NCBI RefSeq assembly: GCF_000012945.1 | Contig: NC_007510.1 | Coordinates: 1,612,001 to 1,676,000 of the forward strand | Source: Burkholderia lata | GTDB lineage: Bacteria > Pseudomonadota > Gammaproteobacteria > Burkholderiales > Burkholderiaceae | DNA length: 64,000 nt | Direction of reading: 5' to 3' | Shown: piece by piece, positions 45,731 through 57,996 of the stretch | Position numbering within the stretch: the first letter of the stretch is position 1 | Layout: each line of letters opens with the position of its first letter | Made by a program: the position numbers and the translations under genes | Notes under the pieces: generated by a model | What the model was told of the DNA's origin: nothing | What the model saw: only the letters and a program-made list of their open reading frames with translations | The model's database searches: none

Positions 45731-46558
45731 ATGAATGGATTTGGCTGGATCCGCACGATCGCAGGCGCGACGGCGTTCGCGTTGCTCGCCAGCGGATGCT
45801 CGTTGTTCAAGGAATCCGGGTACGGGATCGGTGCGCAGGCAGAACGCGGTGCGCTGATGCAGGCAGCTGCCGACAAGAGCGCACCGCCCGATACGCCGGG
45901 CATGTATCTTGGCCTGATCGAACGGATGCAGGGGCAGGGCCTGTATTTTGCGTCGCTGGCGCACATCGACCAGTACGAGAAGCAGTATGGCGCATCGCCA
46001 GACACGATCCTGTTGCGCGCCGATGCCTTGCGCGCGACTGGCCAGTACGACGCTGGTGTGGCCGCCTATACGAAGTTGCTGACGACACCGCTCGCCGCGC
46101 GCGGCTATCGCGGGCTGGGCCTGACGGCCGGCGCTCGCGGCGATTTTGCGCTGGCCGCGCAGCAACTCCAACAGGCGACGGTGCTTGCGCCGACCGATGC
46201 GGCGACGCTGTCCGACCTCGCGTATTCGCAGATGCGTGATGGCGATCTGGCAGGGGCGCGCGTACCGCTGTTGAAGGCGGCGGAGCTCGAGCAGAAAAAT
46301 CCGAAAATCCTCAGCAATTTCGTGCTTTATCTGCTCGTGAGCGGTCACGGGAAGGACGCGCGGCGGCTGATGGATCAGCAGAAGCTTTCGCCCGCGGTGC
46401 GCGGCGAGATTCGCGATGACGAGACGAAAATCGCGGCCGCGATGCGCGCGAAGCAACGGGCAGTCGTACACGCGTCCGGCAATGCGACCGTGCCATCGGT
46501 GGCGAGCAGCGACAACTTCGATCTTGCCGTGCCGCTGCTGCAGCGTTTCGCGCGATAA
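45731..46558 (+). CDS. tadD: TPR lipoprotein TadD, 275 aa
   Basis: Lipoprotein signal with lipobox L-A-S-G-C (Cys at about 23), followed by TPR-like helical repeats (TILLRADALRATGQYDAGVAAYTKLL, then LAAQQLQQATVLAPTDA, then LSDLAYSQMRDGDLAGARVPL). TadD is thought to act as a pilotin-like factor for the Tad secretin. GGAG is present upstream of the ATG. Confidence 0.9.
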   Translation: MNGFGWIRTIAGATAFALLASGCSLFKESGYGIGAQAERGALMQAAADKSAPPDTPGMYLGLIERMQGQGLYFASLAHIDQYEKQYGASPDTILLRADALRATGQYDAGVAAYTKLLTTPLAARGYRGLGLTAGARGDFALAAQQLQQATVLAPTDAATLSDLAYSQMRDGDLAGARVPLLKAAELEQKNPKILSNFVLYLLVSGHGKDARRLMDQQKLSPAVRGEIRDDETKIAAAMRAKQRAVVHASGNATVPSVASSDNFDLAVPLLQRFAR

Positions 46559-46581
46559 CGACGACATTCACGGAGGCCATC

Positions 46582-46914
46582 ATGTTTCACCTTTCCCCAG
46601 TCCGCGTGCGAGCCGCGTGCATCGCGTTCGTGTGCACGCTTTGCGCGGGCGTCGCTCATGCGCAAGGCAACCCGCCGGCGTCCGAAATCGGTCATGCAAC
46701 GAACGCGTTGCTCGACTTGCAGCGCTCGAATCGCGCGGCCGCCGCGCCGCAGCCGATCGACGGCGCGGCCGGTACGTACGCCTATCAGCGGTATATCGAT
46801 TCGTTCAAGGCGCCGATCCCGCAGTGGTTCGGCACGATGTCGACTTCGGGCGGCGGTAGCGGCGGCAGTGGTGGTGGCGGTGGCGGCCAGTCCGGTGGCG
46901 ACCTCGCGCACTGA
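46582..46914 (+). CDS. Exported DUF3613 protein of the Tad locus, 110 aa
   Basis: Signal peptide with AHA-Q cleavage near residue 30. A conserved core follows (ATNALLDLQRSNRAAA ... YAYQRYIDSFKAPIPQWF), then a Gly/Ser tail. The core matches the DUF3613 family found in beta-proteobacterial Tad loci, role unknown. CGGAGG lies five bases before the ATG. Sits between tadD and tadG, so a periplasmic or secreted pilus accessory is likely. Confidence 0.75.
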   Translation: MFHLSPVRVRAACIAFVCTLCAGVAHAQGNPPASEIGHATNALLDLQRSNRAAAAPQPIDGAAGTYAYQRYIDSFKAPIPQWFGTMSTSGGGSGGSGGGGGGQSGGDLAH

Positions 46915-46926
46915 CGGAGCAAAACG

Positions 46927-50038
<3,112 letters not shown>

Positions 50039-50092
50039 TTAATGAGATAAAATCGCGCTGAATTACAACGACTCGGGCGGGAATAGAACTTC

Positions 50093-50794
50093 ATGAGCCA
50101 TATGACGGGGTTGGGAAGGGCGTGCGTATTGTTCGCCCTGGCGGGAGGCATTCAGGGCGCATACGCGCAAAGTCTGGCAGACAGCGGTTCGCCGGCCGTA
50201 CAGCAGGCGTCGGCGCCGGTGGCCGCGATTCCGGTGATCGATTCGCAGGCGTCGATGCAGCCGCAGGCGGGCGAGTCGACGGGGCCGAGCACGGTCGACG
50301 ACTTGCAGCGCCAGATCCAGTCACACACGCTGACGGAAATGCGCACGAGCTACAACGGCAGCTACGGTGCGAGCTTGCTGTTCAACGTGAAGGACGGTGC
50401 GTACTTCGTCGCGCTGTTCCAGCAGAAGGCGTTCTGGCGCGTCATCAAGACTTACGACGAAACGCGTGCGGAAGCGATCTATCGCGATTTCTCGCGCCAG
50501 GCGGAGCGGCTGGCCGTGAACGAACTGCGGGCGGCGAAGCTGGAATCGCAGAAGTCGCAAATGGACAAGCAGATCGAAGTCACGCAGGATCGCGCGCGGC
50601 GTCTGCAGGCCGATATCTCGATCGCACGCCAGCAGCAGGCGGCGGTCGCGGATCGCCAGAAGAGCGTACGCAACGAGACGGCCGCATTGCAGGCGCAGCA
50701 GGCCGAGCTTCAGTCGCAACTGCGTGCGTTGCAGCAGCAGGTGCGTTCGTTGCAGCGTGAGGCCGATGCGGGCCTGCCGACGACGGCACGCTGA
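50093..50794 (+). CDS. Exported DUF2968 protein, 233 aa
   Basis: Signal peptide with AYA-Q cleavage near residue 25. A conserved domain (about 65-140, TEMRTSYNGSYGASLLFNVKDG ... YYVALFQQ-type strand) is followed by a long coiled coil (about 145-225, MDKQIEVTQDRARRLQADIS and further Gln/Ala heptads). This is the Burkholderia-type DUF2968 architecture; function unknown. Monocistronic, ended by a terminator before hfq2. A second Met at residue 4 could be the start. Confidence 0.8.
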   Translation: MSHMTGLGRACVLFALAGGIQGAYAQSLADSGSPAVQQASAPVAAIPVIDSQASMQPQAGESTGPSTVDDLQRQIQSHTLTEMRTSYNGSYGASLLFNVKDGAYFVALFQQKAFWRVIKTYDETRAEAIYRDFSRQAERLAVNELRAAKLESQKSQMDKQIEVTQDRARRLQADISIARQQQAAVADRQKSVRNETAALQAQQAELQSQLRALQQQVRSLQREADAGLPTTAR

Positions 50795-50837
50795 ACCCGG
50801 CGGCGGTGCGGCGACATGCCGCGCCGGCCGCACAAGT

Positions 50838-50866
50838 AAAAAGGGCAAGCCGGTTGGCTTGCCCTT
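50838..50866. terminator. Bidirectional terminator between DUF2968 and hfq2
   Basis: Perfect 11-bp stem AAGGGCAAGCC (50841-50851) with GGCTTGCCCTT (50856-50866), A-run on the left, TTTTGTTTT on the right. Confidence 0.85.
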
Positions 50867-50871
50867 TTGTT

Positions 50872-51450
50872 TTACTGGCCGTCCGGCACGATTCGCCGGC
50901 GGCGCGTCACGATGACCGGCCCGCTGCCGCCGCGGGAATCCGACGACGATGCGTTGCCGGATGCGTCGCCGGTGTCGCGCGGCGCGCCGTAGCTTTCGCG
51001 CGGTTCACGGGGTTCGCGCGGGGCACCGTAGCCTTCGCGCGGCTCACGCGAGCCGTAACTCTCGCGCGGTTCGCGCGAGCCATAGCCTTCACGCGGTTCG
51101 CGGGAGCCGTAGCCGCCGTCGCCGCGCGATTCGCGCGGGCCACCGTGCGAGCCGTACGGGCTGTGACCGCCGCCTTCACGGCCGCCGGGGCGCCCGCCGG
51201 TGCGCGGCCCGCGGGGGCCGCTGCCGCCCGGGCGCGAGCCGCCCGTGTCGAGCTGGATCGTGGAAATCGCGCGCTTGTAGATGCCTTGCAGACCCACGGG
51301 GGTGCGCAGCATCACCAGGTACTGGTCGAACGACTCGATACACCCCGTCAGACGAATGCCGTTGACGAGATAGATTTCAACGCGCTTACGTTCCTTGCGC
51401 GCCGAATTGATGAAGTCGTTTTGCGGATGGGATTCTGCGGGATTGGCCAT
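50872..51450 (-). CDS. hfq2: Hfq2, RNA chaperone with long repetitive C-terminus, 192 aa
   Basis: The Sm domain (residues about 8-70) is recognisable: Sm1 [21 protein letters not shown] and Sm2 [12 protein letters not shown]. The usual Hfq YKHAIS motif is YKRAIS here. Residues from about 75 form a Gly/Arg/Pro/Ser tail with repeated YGSREPRE units, ending [14 protein letters not shown]. The cepacia complex is known to carry a standard Hfq plus a longer Hfq2, and the length and tail fit. Start ATG at 51450; the frame extends 21 codons upstream without support. Confidence 0.92.
   Translation of the reverse strand: MANPAESHPQNDFINSARKERKRVEIYLVNGIRLTGCIESFDQYLVMLRTPVGLQGIYKRAISTIQLDTGGSRPGGSGPRGPRTGGRPGGREGGGHSPYGSHGGPRESRGDGGYGSREPREGYGSREPRESYGSREPREGYGAPREPREPRESYGAPRDTGDASGNASSSDSRGGSGPVIVTRRRRIVPDGQ
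50985..51125 (-). repeat. Coding repeats in the hfq2 tail
   Basis: About five imperfect 27-30-nt units encoding [10 protein letters not shown] and the variant YGAPREPRE. Confidence 0.75.
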
Positions 51451-51745
51451 TGAGGTGCGGCAGGAGCCTGCGTCAGAGAATATGTTGTGCGTGTGTGTGG
51501 CGTGTTCGTCCACAAGGTGTTTGGCGGGATTCTACCCTGTTCAATCGGGGAGCGCGCAGTCGTGATTGTGTCGAACCGTAACCCACTATAGACGTTCCAG
51601 CGCATTTTCGCGATTCGGCCAAACGGCTAATCCGATTTCGTTACGCCGCGTTACGACTCTCGCAGTGCCGTATCACCTTGGTTCGCGCGCGACGCATACA
51701 TTGGCTGCGCGAGCCGGGCGGGCCGGTATATCAGGGATTCAGAAC

Positions 51746-52030
51746 ATGAACAAGAGGCGCTGGACAGGGTGGGTCGGGGGCGTAGCGTTGCTGGCTTCCG
51801 GCAGTGCGATGGCGGGGCATGTCGACCTGTCGGTCGGCATCGGCGTACCGGTCGCACCGGTCTATGTCGAGCCGGCTCCGGTCTATGTGGCACCGCAGCC
51901 GGCTGTGGTCGCCTATCCGGGCTATGGATACGGCTACTACGGCGATGACGACGACGATCGCTATCGCAAGTGGCGCAAGCACTACTACAAGCATTGGCAC
52001 CGGCACCATGGCGACGACGATGACGATTGA
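51746..52030 (+). CDS. Small exported Tyr/Asp/His-rich protein, 94 aa
   Basis: Signal peptide MNKRRWTGWVGGVALLASG with cleavage near AMA-G. The mature part has a VPVAPVYVEPAPVYVAPQP proline-rich strand, a GYGYGYYG segment and a DDDDD/HHGDDDDD acidic-His tail. AGGGA lies upstream of the ATG at 51746. The ion-binding-like tail suggests metal or proton interaction, which is inference only. Related short exported proteins with PVYVEP repeats occur in Burkholderia; function unknown. The 295 bp before it hold no further gene. Confidence 0.65.
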   Translation: MNKRRWTGWVGGVALLASGSAMAGHVDLSVGIGVPVAPVYVEPAPVYVAPQPAVVAYPGYGYGYYGDDDDDRYRKWRKHYYKHWHRHHGDDDDD

Positions 52031-52057
52031 ACCAGAGGCCAGCCCTGACGGCACGCA

Positions 52058-52975
52058 TCAGAACGCGTAGTCGGGGTTTTTCGGGTCGAAGGCGGTGTCG
52101 TCGAGCGTCGCCGGTGCGATTTTCTCGATGACGATCCGCTCGAAGATCTTGCCGTCGTTGTCATAGGACTCGACGGTCCGGAAATAGGGCGCGTGCAGGT
52201 CGAGCCCGAGGACTTCCTTCTTCGCGTAGAACTGCGGTCGCCCGGTCGGCGTTTCGTAGGTGAGCGTAACGACCCGCACACCGTTGATCGTCTTGGCTTC
52301 GACATCGGTCGGCCGTTGCACGCCGGCTTCCAGATATTTCTTCCCTTCGGTCAGGTACAGGTTCGTGATGAACTCGGTGCCGAGATCCTTCACTTGGTGA
52401 TTCGACTGGGCGCGCGCCAGTGCGCCGTCGATTGCCGTCCACAGCGGAATCTTGCCGAGCAGGCCGCCGAGGTGGCCGTACATCTCGTCCTTGCGCTGCG
52501 TCGTGTCGTAGATGGTCTCCTGTCCGGCATGCGCGCCGCCCGGCAACCATTTCGCATAGACGCGCAGCGGCTCGCGGGTAGTCTTCACGAGCATGCGGTC
52601 GGGTGTATCGGACCATTTTCCGCTGATGCGCTCCTGGCGCACCATCGTGAACTGGTAGGACGGATAGCCGTTCGGACCGTTCCGGATATAGAGCGGCACG
52701 GCGAGCGGGTCGAGTGCCTTGAAGAGCGCCGTGAGCGTCGCGTCATCGAGTTGCGCGAGCGTGCCGCGCTGCGCGGCCGTGCGCAGCCAGCGCGCCTGCT
52801 GCGCGACCGGCTCGCGTACGACTTTCGCGAGATCCGCCGGCAGTGCGACCTCCGGCGTCGCGCTCACGGCGCTGGCCGTTTCCTGCGCATGCAGGCCAGT
52901 CTGGGCGAGCGACAGCATGCACGCGACTGCCAACGCGGCGGCATGCCGCGCGTGGCGCTTCTTTCCTTCGTTCAT
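52058..52975 (-). CDS. Exported DUF1571 protein, 305 aa
   Basis: Signal peptide with LHA-Q cleavage near residue 30. The DUF1571 domain follows (about 80-300), with YQFTMVRQERISGKWSDTP, REPLRVYAKWLPGG and VVTLTYETPTGRPQFY. Probably periplasmic; the fold is beta-rich. It follows fadD on the same strand with a 29-bp gap, so they may be co-transcribed. Function unknown; lipid or envelope-related context is inference from the neighbour. Confidence 0.85.
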   Translation of the reverse strand: MNEGKKRHARHAAALAVACMLSLAQTGLHAQETASAVSATPEVALPADLAKVVREPVAQQARWLRTAAQRGTLAQLDDATLTALFKALDPLAVPLYIRNGPNGYPSYQFTMVRQERISGKWSDTPDRMLVKTTREPLRVYAKWLPGGAHAGQETIYDTTQRKDEMYGHLGGLLGKIPLWTAIDGALARAQSNHQVKDLGTEFITNLYLTEGKKYLEAGVQRPTDVEAKTINGVRVVTLTYETPTGRPQFYAKKEVLGLDLHAPYFRTVESYDNDGKIFERIVIEKIAPATLDDTAFDPKNPDYAF

Positions 52976-53004
52976 CGACGGCGTCTCCCGGGGCGATGGA
53001 TCGT

Positions 53005-54759
53005 TCAGCCTTGCTTCGCGGCCTTGATTTTGGCGAGCTCCTCGTCGCGCAGCGCGCGGCGCAGGATCTTGCCGACGTTCGTCTGCGGCAGCGCGTCGCG
53101 GAACTCGACGAATTTCGGCATCTTGTAGCCGGTCAGGTTCTTGCGGCAGTGCGCGAGGACGTCGTCGACCGTCAGCGACGGGTCGCGGCGCACGACGAAC
53201 ACCTTGATCCGTTCGCCCTGTACCTCGTCAGGAATGCCGATCGCCGCGGCTTCGCTGATGCCCGGATGCATCACCAGCACTTCCTCGATTTCGTTCGGAT
53301 ACACGTTGAAGCCCGACACGAGGATCATGTCCTTCTTGCGGTCGATCAGGCGGATGAAGCCGCGTTCGTCCATCACGCCGATGTCGCCGGTGCCGAGCCA
53401 GCCGTCGGCGTCGATCACCTTGGTCGTCTCGTCGGGGCGCTGCCAGTAGCCGCGCATCACCTGCGGACCATGCACGCACAGCTCGCCCGGTTCGCCGATG
53501 GGCGCCCAGGTGCCGTCCTCGCGGCGAAAGCGCACGACGGTGGACGGCGCGGGCAGGCCGATCGAACCGCTGAATGCGGCCATGTCGTTCAGGTCCACGG
53601 GATTCATCGTGACGATCGGCGAGCATTCGGTCAGGCCGTAGCCTTCGACGACCGGCCGGCCTGTCACCTGCTGGAAGCGCTCCGCGACCGCGCGCTGCAT
53701 CGCCATCCCGCCGGCCATCGCGAGCTTGAGCTTCGAGAAATCGCGCTTGCGGAATTCCTCGTTGTCGAGGAACGCGTTGTACAGCGTGTTGATGCCGGTG
53801 ATCCCGGTGAACGTCTCGTTGCGGATGATCTTCATCACCATCGTCATGTCGCGCGGGTTCGCGATCAGGATGTTGCGCCCGCCGAGCCCCATGAAGATGA
53901 ACGCGTTCACCGTCAGCGAATAGATGTGATACAGCGGCAGCGGCGTGAGCACGGTTTCGACATCGCCCGAGACCTGGTCGGCGATCCACGCCTTCGCCTG
54001 CAGCAGGTTCGCGATCAGGTTGCCGTGCGTGAGCATCGCGCCTTTCGCGACGCCGGTCGTGCCGCCCGTGTATTGCAGGAACGCGAGGTCGTCGCGCGTG
54101 ATCTGCACGGGCTGCGGCTTGCCGCGCGCACCGAGCGCAAGGGCGGAGCGCAACCGGATGGCCTGCGGCAGATGGTAGGCCGGCACGAGCTTCTTCACGT
54201 GCTTCAGCACGAAATTGATCAGGCGTCCTTTCGCATTGAAGCCGTCGGCGAGCAGGTCGCCGAGCGCGGTGACGACGATGTTCTTCACCTGCGTTTCCGG
54301 CAGCGCGTCCTGCAGCGTGCGCGCGAAGTTCTCGAACACGACGATCGTCTGCGCGCCGCTGTCCTTCAGCTGGTGCGCGAGTTCGCGCACGGTGTAGAGC
54401 GGATTGACGTTGACGACGATCGCGCCGGCCTTCAGCGTGCCGAACAGCGCGACCGGGTACTGGAACGTGTTCGGCAGCATGATCGCGACGCGGTCGCCGG
54501 GCTTGATGCCGATGCTTTGCAGGTACGACGCGAACGCGTCGACTTTCTGCGCGAGCGTGCGATAGGTCATCGATGCGCCTGCGCTCACGTAGGCGACGCG
54601 TTCGGCGAAGCGGCTCGTGCATTCGTCGAAGAACTGCACGAGCGATGCGTATTGCGTGACGTCGATCTCGTGCGGGACGCCGGGCGGGTATGACGCGTAC
54701 CAGATGCCGTCGGTGTTCGGCGGAACCTGGGCCGCTGCGGTTGCTGCGGAAGATGACAT
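53005..54759 (-). CDS. fadD: Long-chain fatty acid-CoA ligase FadD, 584 aa
   Basis: ATP-dependent acyl-CoA synthetase. P-loop YTGGTTGVAKGAMLTH near residue 226, then GYGLTECSPIVTMNP, the GELCVHGPQVMRGYW block, and the LGTGDIGVMDERGF and VSGFNVYPNEIEEVL motifs. The conserved catalytic Lys sits near the end (TNVGKILRR). I chose the ATG at 54759, where GGAGA precedes; the frame is open 39 codons upstream. The TetR/PsrA-like regulator gene is just upstream on the same strand. Confidence 0.93.
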   Translation of the reverse strand: MSSSAATAAAQVPPNTDGIWYASYPPGVPHEIDVTQYASLVQFFDECTSRFAERVAYVSAGASMTYRTLAQKVDAFASYLQSIGIKPGDRVAIMLPNTFQYPVALFGTLKAGAIVVNVNPLYTVRELAHQLKDSGAQTIVVFENFARTLQDALPETQVKNIVVTALGDLLADGFNAKGRLINFVLKHVKKLVPAYHLPQAIRLRSALALGARGKPQPVQITRDDLAFLQYTGGTTGVAKGAMLTHGNLIANLLQAKAWIADQVSGDVETVLTPLPLYHIYSLTVNAFIFMGLGGRNILIANPRDMTMVMKIIRNETFTGITGINTLYNAFLDNEEFRKRDFSKLKLAMAGGMAMQRAVAERFQQVTGRPVVEGYGLTECSPIVTMNPVDLNDMAAFSGSIGLPAPSTVVRFRREDGTWAPIGEPGELCVHGPQVMRGYWQRPDETTKVIDADGWLGTGDIGVMDERGFIRLIDRKKDMILVSGFNVYPNEIEEVLVMHPGISEAAAIGIPDEVQGERIKVFVVRRDPSLTVDDVLAHCRKNLTGYKMPKFVEFRDALPQTNVGKILRRALRDEELAKIKAAKQG

Positions 54760-54915
54760 GACGAGTCTCCGGTCTGTGCTCTCGGCGAGGGCGGGCGCTT
54801 CTGCGCCGGCCCGTGCCCCGTGCCGCACGGTCGATCGACGGGGCGCCTCGACGCCCCGCACGACCGCGCGTTTCAATCAAATCGTGAACAGGAAGCCGCG
54901 CGTGGCCTCGCGCGC

Positions 54916-55737
54916 TCAGTTCGTGGAATGCAGCGTCGCCGTATCGATGGCGGTCGCAGCCGACTGCGGCAGCCCGAACGCTTCGCTGGCCCCCGCGTCG
55001 TCGAGCACGGCCGCGAAGATCGACAGTTGCGCACTGTCGGGCATCGGCGCTTTCAGCGCGGCGACGATCAGCGACGACAGTCGCGCGATCATCTGCACGT
55101 CGTTCATCGTGCGGCCTTGCGAGAACTCGTCGATCAGGCTTTCCGTTTCGGCGCCCGCGAGCGCGCCGGACAGCGCGCCGATCGCGAAGTGCAGCCGCCA
55201 GCCGAGCTCCGTGCGCGGCAGGTGCGGCAAGGCACGCTGGAACGCGTCGAAGAAGCGGCCCGCGACGCTTGCGTAGTGTGCGGTCAGGAAGTTGCGCACG
55301 AACGGTGACGGATCGGTGTACGCACGGCCGATCAGCCGCAGGAATCCGGGCCCGCCGCGTTCGGGGTTGCGCGATGCCTTCAGTGCGGGGATGAACATCG
55401 CGCCGAGCACGTGCTCGCAGGTGATGTGCGTGCCGAGCTGCGCATCGAAGCGGTCGAGGATGCCGAGGCGTTCCTGGTTGAGCTGGTCGAGCCGGCGCGA
55501 CAGCATCGCGTGGATCAGCGCTTCCTTGCTGCCGAAGTGGTAGTTGACCGCGGCGAGGTTGACCGCCGCGCGCGAGGTGATCTGGCGCATCGACATCGCC
55601 TCGAAGCCATGCTCGATGAACAGATCCTCGGCTGCATCGAGGATGCGCGCCTTCGTCCCGCCGGTCTGCCGCGTGCCGGATGACCGTGCCCCGGACGGCC
55701 GTCCCGCGGATGGCCGCCCCTCCTGACTTACTGCCAT
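54916..55737 (-). CDS. TetR-family regulator, PsrA-like, 273 aa
   Basis: N-terminal low-complexity Gly/Ser/Arg segment (1-25), then the TetR helix-turn-helix (RILDAAEDLFIEHGFEAMSM, then ITSRAAVNLAAVNYHFGSKEALIHAM) and a C-terminal ligand domain. PsrA-type regulators sense long-chain acyl-CoA and control beta-oxidation genes. The adjacent fadD supports that role. A CAAAC-N4-GTTTT element lies about 57 bp upstream of its ATG (55794-55807). Length is longer than the usual 200-240. Confidence 0.85.
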   Translation of the reverse strand: MAVSQEGRPSAGRPSGARSSGTRQTGGTKARILDAAEDLFIEHGFEAMSMRQITSRAAVNLAAVNYHFGSKEALIHAMLSRRLDQLNQERLGILDRFDAQLGTHITCEHVLGAMFIPALKASRNPERGGPGFLRLIGRAYTDPSPFVRNFLTAHYASVAGRFFDAFQRALPHLPRTELGWRLHFAIGALSGALAGAETESLIDEFSQGRTMNDVQMIARLSSLIVAALKAPMPDSAQLSIFAAVLDDAGASEAFGLPQSAATAIDTATLHSTN

Positions 55738-55781
55738 GTCCCGCCTCCCATGCCGGTCGCCCGGCCGCGAACTGGTGATTT

Positions 55782-55807
55782 GTTTGTCTGATTCAAACAG
55801 TCGTTTT
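55782..55807 (-). promoter_or_regulatory. PsrA-box-like element upstream of the TetR gene
   Basis: CAAAC (55794-55798) AGTC GTTTT (55803-55807) matches the published PsrA half-site pattern, with the last base T instead of G/C. A GTTTG at 55782-55786 forms an outward-facing repeat with the same CAAAC. Confidence 0.4.
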
Positions 55808-55952
55808 TATTAAGATAAAAAATCGCGGACGGAGCGGGCAAGCAGGGAATCTGGACAAATTCCTCTAGTTCGATGTGCGAATGCGGAAAGTATCGCGCGT
55901 GCCCTCGGCGGGACGGGGCACACGCGATGATGCGGTGCGGCAACGCGCGGGT

Positions 55953-57173
55953 TCAGGTGACCGTGCTACGCGTATTGACCGATTGCGTCATGTCGATGCC
56001 GCGCCGCTCGCGGCTGAACAGGATCAGCACGGCGATCACGACGGCGACGATGCCGGCCACGAGCGCGAGCGCGAAGCTGTAATTGTTGTTGTTCGAAACG
56101 GCGAGCGAGGCCTGCATCGTCGCGTTGCCCGACGCGAGCAGGTTGCCGAGCTGGTAGACGACGCCCGGGAAGGTCGCGCGGAGCTCGTCGGGCGAGATCT
56201 CGTTCAGGTGAACCGGGATCACGCCCCACGCACCCTGCACCGAGATCTGCATCAGGAACGCGCCCGCGGCGAGGGCGACCGGGCCGCTCGAGAACGCCCA
56301 CAGCGGCAGCACGGGCAGGGCGATCAACGCCGCGATGAAGATGGCACGACGCCGGCCGATCCGTTCCGAGATCGCGCCGAACGACAGGCCGCCGACGATG
56401 GCGCCGATGTTCAGCACGATCGTGATCCACGACACGGTATGCGGATCGAAGTGATGCTGTTCGCGCAGGAACGTCGGGTAGAGATCCTGCGTGCCGTGCG
56501 AGAAGAAGTTGAACGCGGTCATCAGGACGATCGCGTAGATCGTGAGCTTCCAGTTCTGCTTCAGCGTGGTGCCCAGGCTCGGGCGCGGGCGCTTCTCCAT
56601 CTGCTTCCACGCCGGCGATTCGGGCACGTGAGCGCGCACGTACAGCACGAGCAGCGCGGGCAGCACGCCGACCATGAACATCCCGCGCCAGCCGATGTAC
56701 TGGTAGAACAGGCCGAACACGACGGACGCAAGCAGGTAGCCGCTCGGATAGCCGGCCTGCAGCAGCCCCGATACAAAGCCGCGCGCATGGGTCGGCACGG
56801 TTTCCATCGTCAGTGCCGAGCCGACGCCCCATTCGCCGCCCATCGCGACGCCGAACAACGCGCGCAACACGAGCAGTGCGGTCAGGCTCGGCGCGAAACC
56901 CGATGCGAGTTCGAGCAGCGAGTAGCACGCGATGTTGACCATCAGCGTCGGACGGCGGCCGAAGCGATCGGCGAGCCGGCCGAAGATCAGTGCGCCGAGC
57001 GGGCGCATCGCGAGCGTCAGTGTGAGCGCGAACGCGACGGCGGGAATCGTCGACCCGAATTCGGCGGCGATGTCCTTCAGCACGAAGACCATCAGGAAGA
57101 AGTCGAACGCATCGAGTGTCCAGCCCAGGTAGGCGGCGATCGTGACGTTGCGTTGTTCGCGGGTCCAGCTCAT
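55953..57173 (-). CDS. MFS transporter, SHS/NanT-like, 406 aa
   Basis: Twelve-helix major facilitator. It begins MSWTREQRNVTIAAYLGWTL, then DAFDFFLMVFVLKDIAAEFG, the motif-A loop GRLADRFGRRPTLM, GVAMGGEWGVGSALTMETVP, and a second motif-A-like GAISERIGRRRAIFI. The start and the EWG segment are those of sialate/carboxylate:H+ symporters (SHS family), so a lactate, pyruvate or other monocarboxylate is a reasonable substrate guess (inference). GGAGA lies before the ATG at 57173. Nothing in the neighbours indicates its substrate. Confidence 0.85.
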   Translation of the reverse strand: MSWTREQRNVTIAAYLGWTLDAFDFFLMVFVLKDIAAEFGSTIPAVAFALTLTLAMRPLGALIFGRLADRFGRRPTLMVNIACYSLLELASGFAPSLTALLVLRALFGVAMGGEWGVGSALTMETVPTHARGFVSGLLQAGYPSGYLLASVVFGLFYQYIGWRGMFMVGVLPALLVLYVRAHVPESPAWKQMEKRPRPSLGTTLKQNWKLTIYAIVLMTAFNFFSHGTQDLYPTFLREQHHFDPHTVSWITIVLNIGAIVGGLSFGAISERIGRRRAIFIAALIALPVLPLWAFSSGPVALAAGAFLMQISVQGAWGVIPVHLNEISPDELRATFPGVVYQLGNLLASGNATMQASLAVSNNNNYSFALALVAGIVAVVIAVLILFSRERRGIDMTQSVNTRSTVT

Positions 57174-57453
57174 GTCCGAGGTCTCCTCGTTGGCTTGCGC
57201 GCTCGCGATGTGCATGCGGATGCCGGCCGGCTTGCGCGCGGTGCGGGGGCATTGATCGAGTGTAGGCCGCGACGCCGGACGATGTGGGGCGCGATAACGT
57301 CGAATCGGGAATAATCCCTAGGAAATGAACTGTTGCGGAATGGGAAACGCCGCCGCATGAAACAGGCGACAGGCATCTGTATCATTCCGGAAGGCTGTTT
57401 GTATCTGTTTTGTAATGTCCCCGATGCGCATCGTCACCGAATCAGGAGTCCCG

Positions 57454-57996
57454 ATGACCGAACGTTCCGCCGCCACGCTGCCCGTGCTCGAAACTGCCCG
57501 GCTGTGGTTGCGTCCGCGTGTGATGGCCGACCTCGATGCGTGCCTTGCGATGGATTGCGATCCCGAGGTCACGCGGCACATCGCCGGGCCGTGGCACGAT
57601 CCCGTCGAGCATCGGCGCTTCGTCACGCACCGGATCACGTGCGACTATCCGCCGGGTCTCGGCTACTGGTCGATCTTCGAGAAGGCCGTGCCCGATGCGT
57701 TCATCGGCTGGATCCTGCTGATTCCCGACTATGTGGACGGTGCGCACGACGTCGAGATCGGCTGGCGGCTGGTGCGTGCGACATGGGGGCGTGGCATCGC
57801 GAGCGAGGCCGCGGCAGCGGTCGTGCGCCACGCCTTCGACACCGTGCGCCTGCCGCGCGTGATCGCCGATATCGCGGAGGCCAACAGCGGCTCGCTGAAT
57901 GTCGCACGCAAGCTCGGGATGCGTCGCGTGAGCGTCGTGCACGATGGCATTCCTTACATTCGACATCGTCTCGAACGCAACGATCTGCGCGCGTAG
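57454..57996 (+). CDS. GNAT acetyltransferase, RimJ/RimL type, 180 aa
   Basis: Begins MTERSAATLPVLETARLWLRP, the typical Acetyltransf_3 start. The acetyl-CoA-binding region is EIGWRLVRATWGRGIASEAAAA, followed by IADIAEANSGSLNVARKLGM. Acts on an amino acid or peptide N-terminus, small molecule or antibiotic; the substrate is unknown. I chose the ATG at 57454 (GGAG five bases before); an ATG at 57415 is in frame without a site. Divergent from the MFS gene. Confidence 0.85.
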   Translation: MTERSAATLPVLETARLWLRPRVMADLDACLAMDCDPEVTRHIAGPWHDPVEHRRFVTHRITCDYPPGLGYWSIFEKAVPDAFIGWILLIPDYVDGAHDVEIGWRLVRATWGRGIASEAAAAVVRHAFDTVRLPRVIADIAEANSGSLNVARKLGMRRVSVVHDGIPYIRHRLERNDLRA

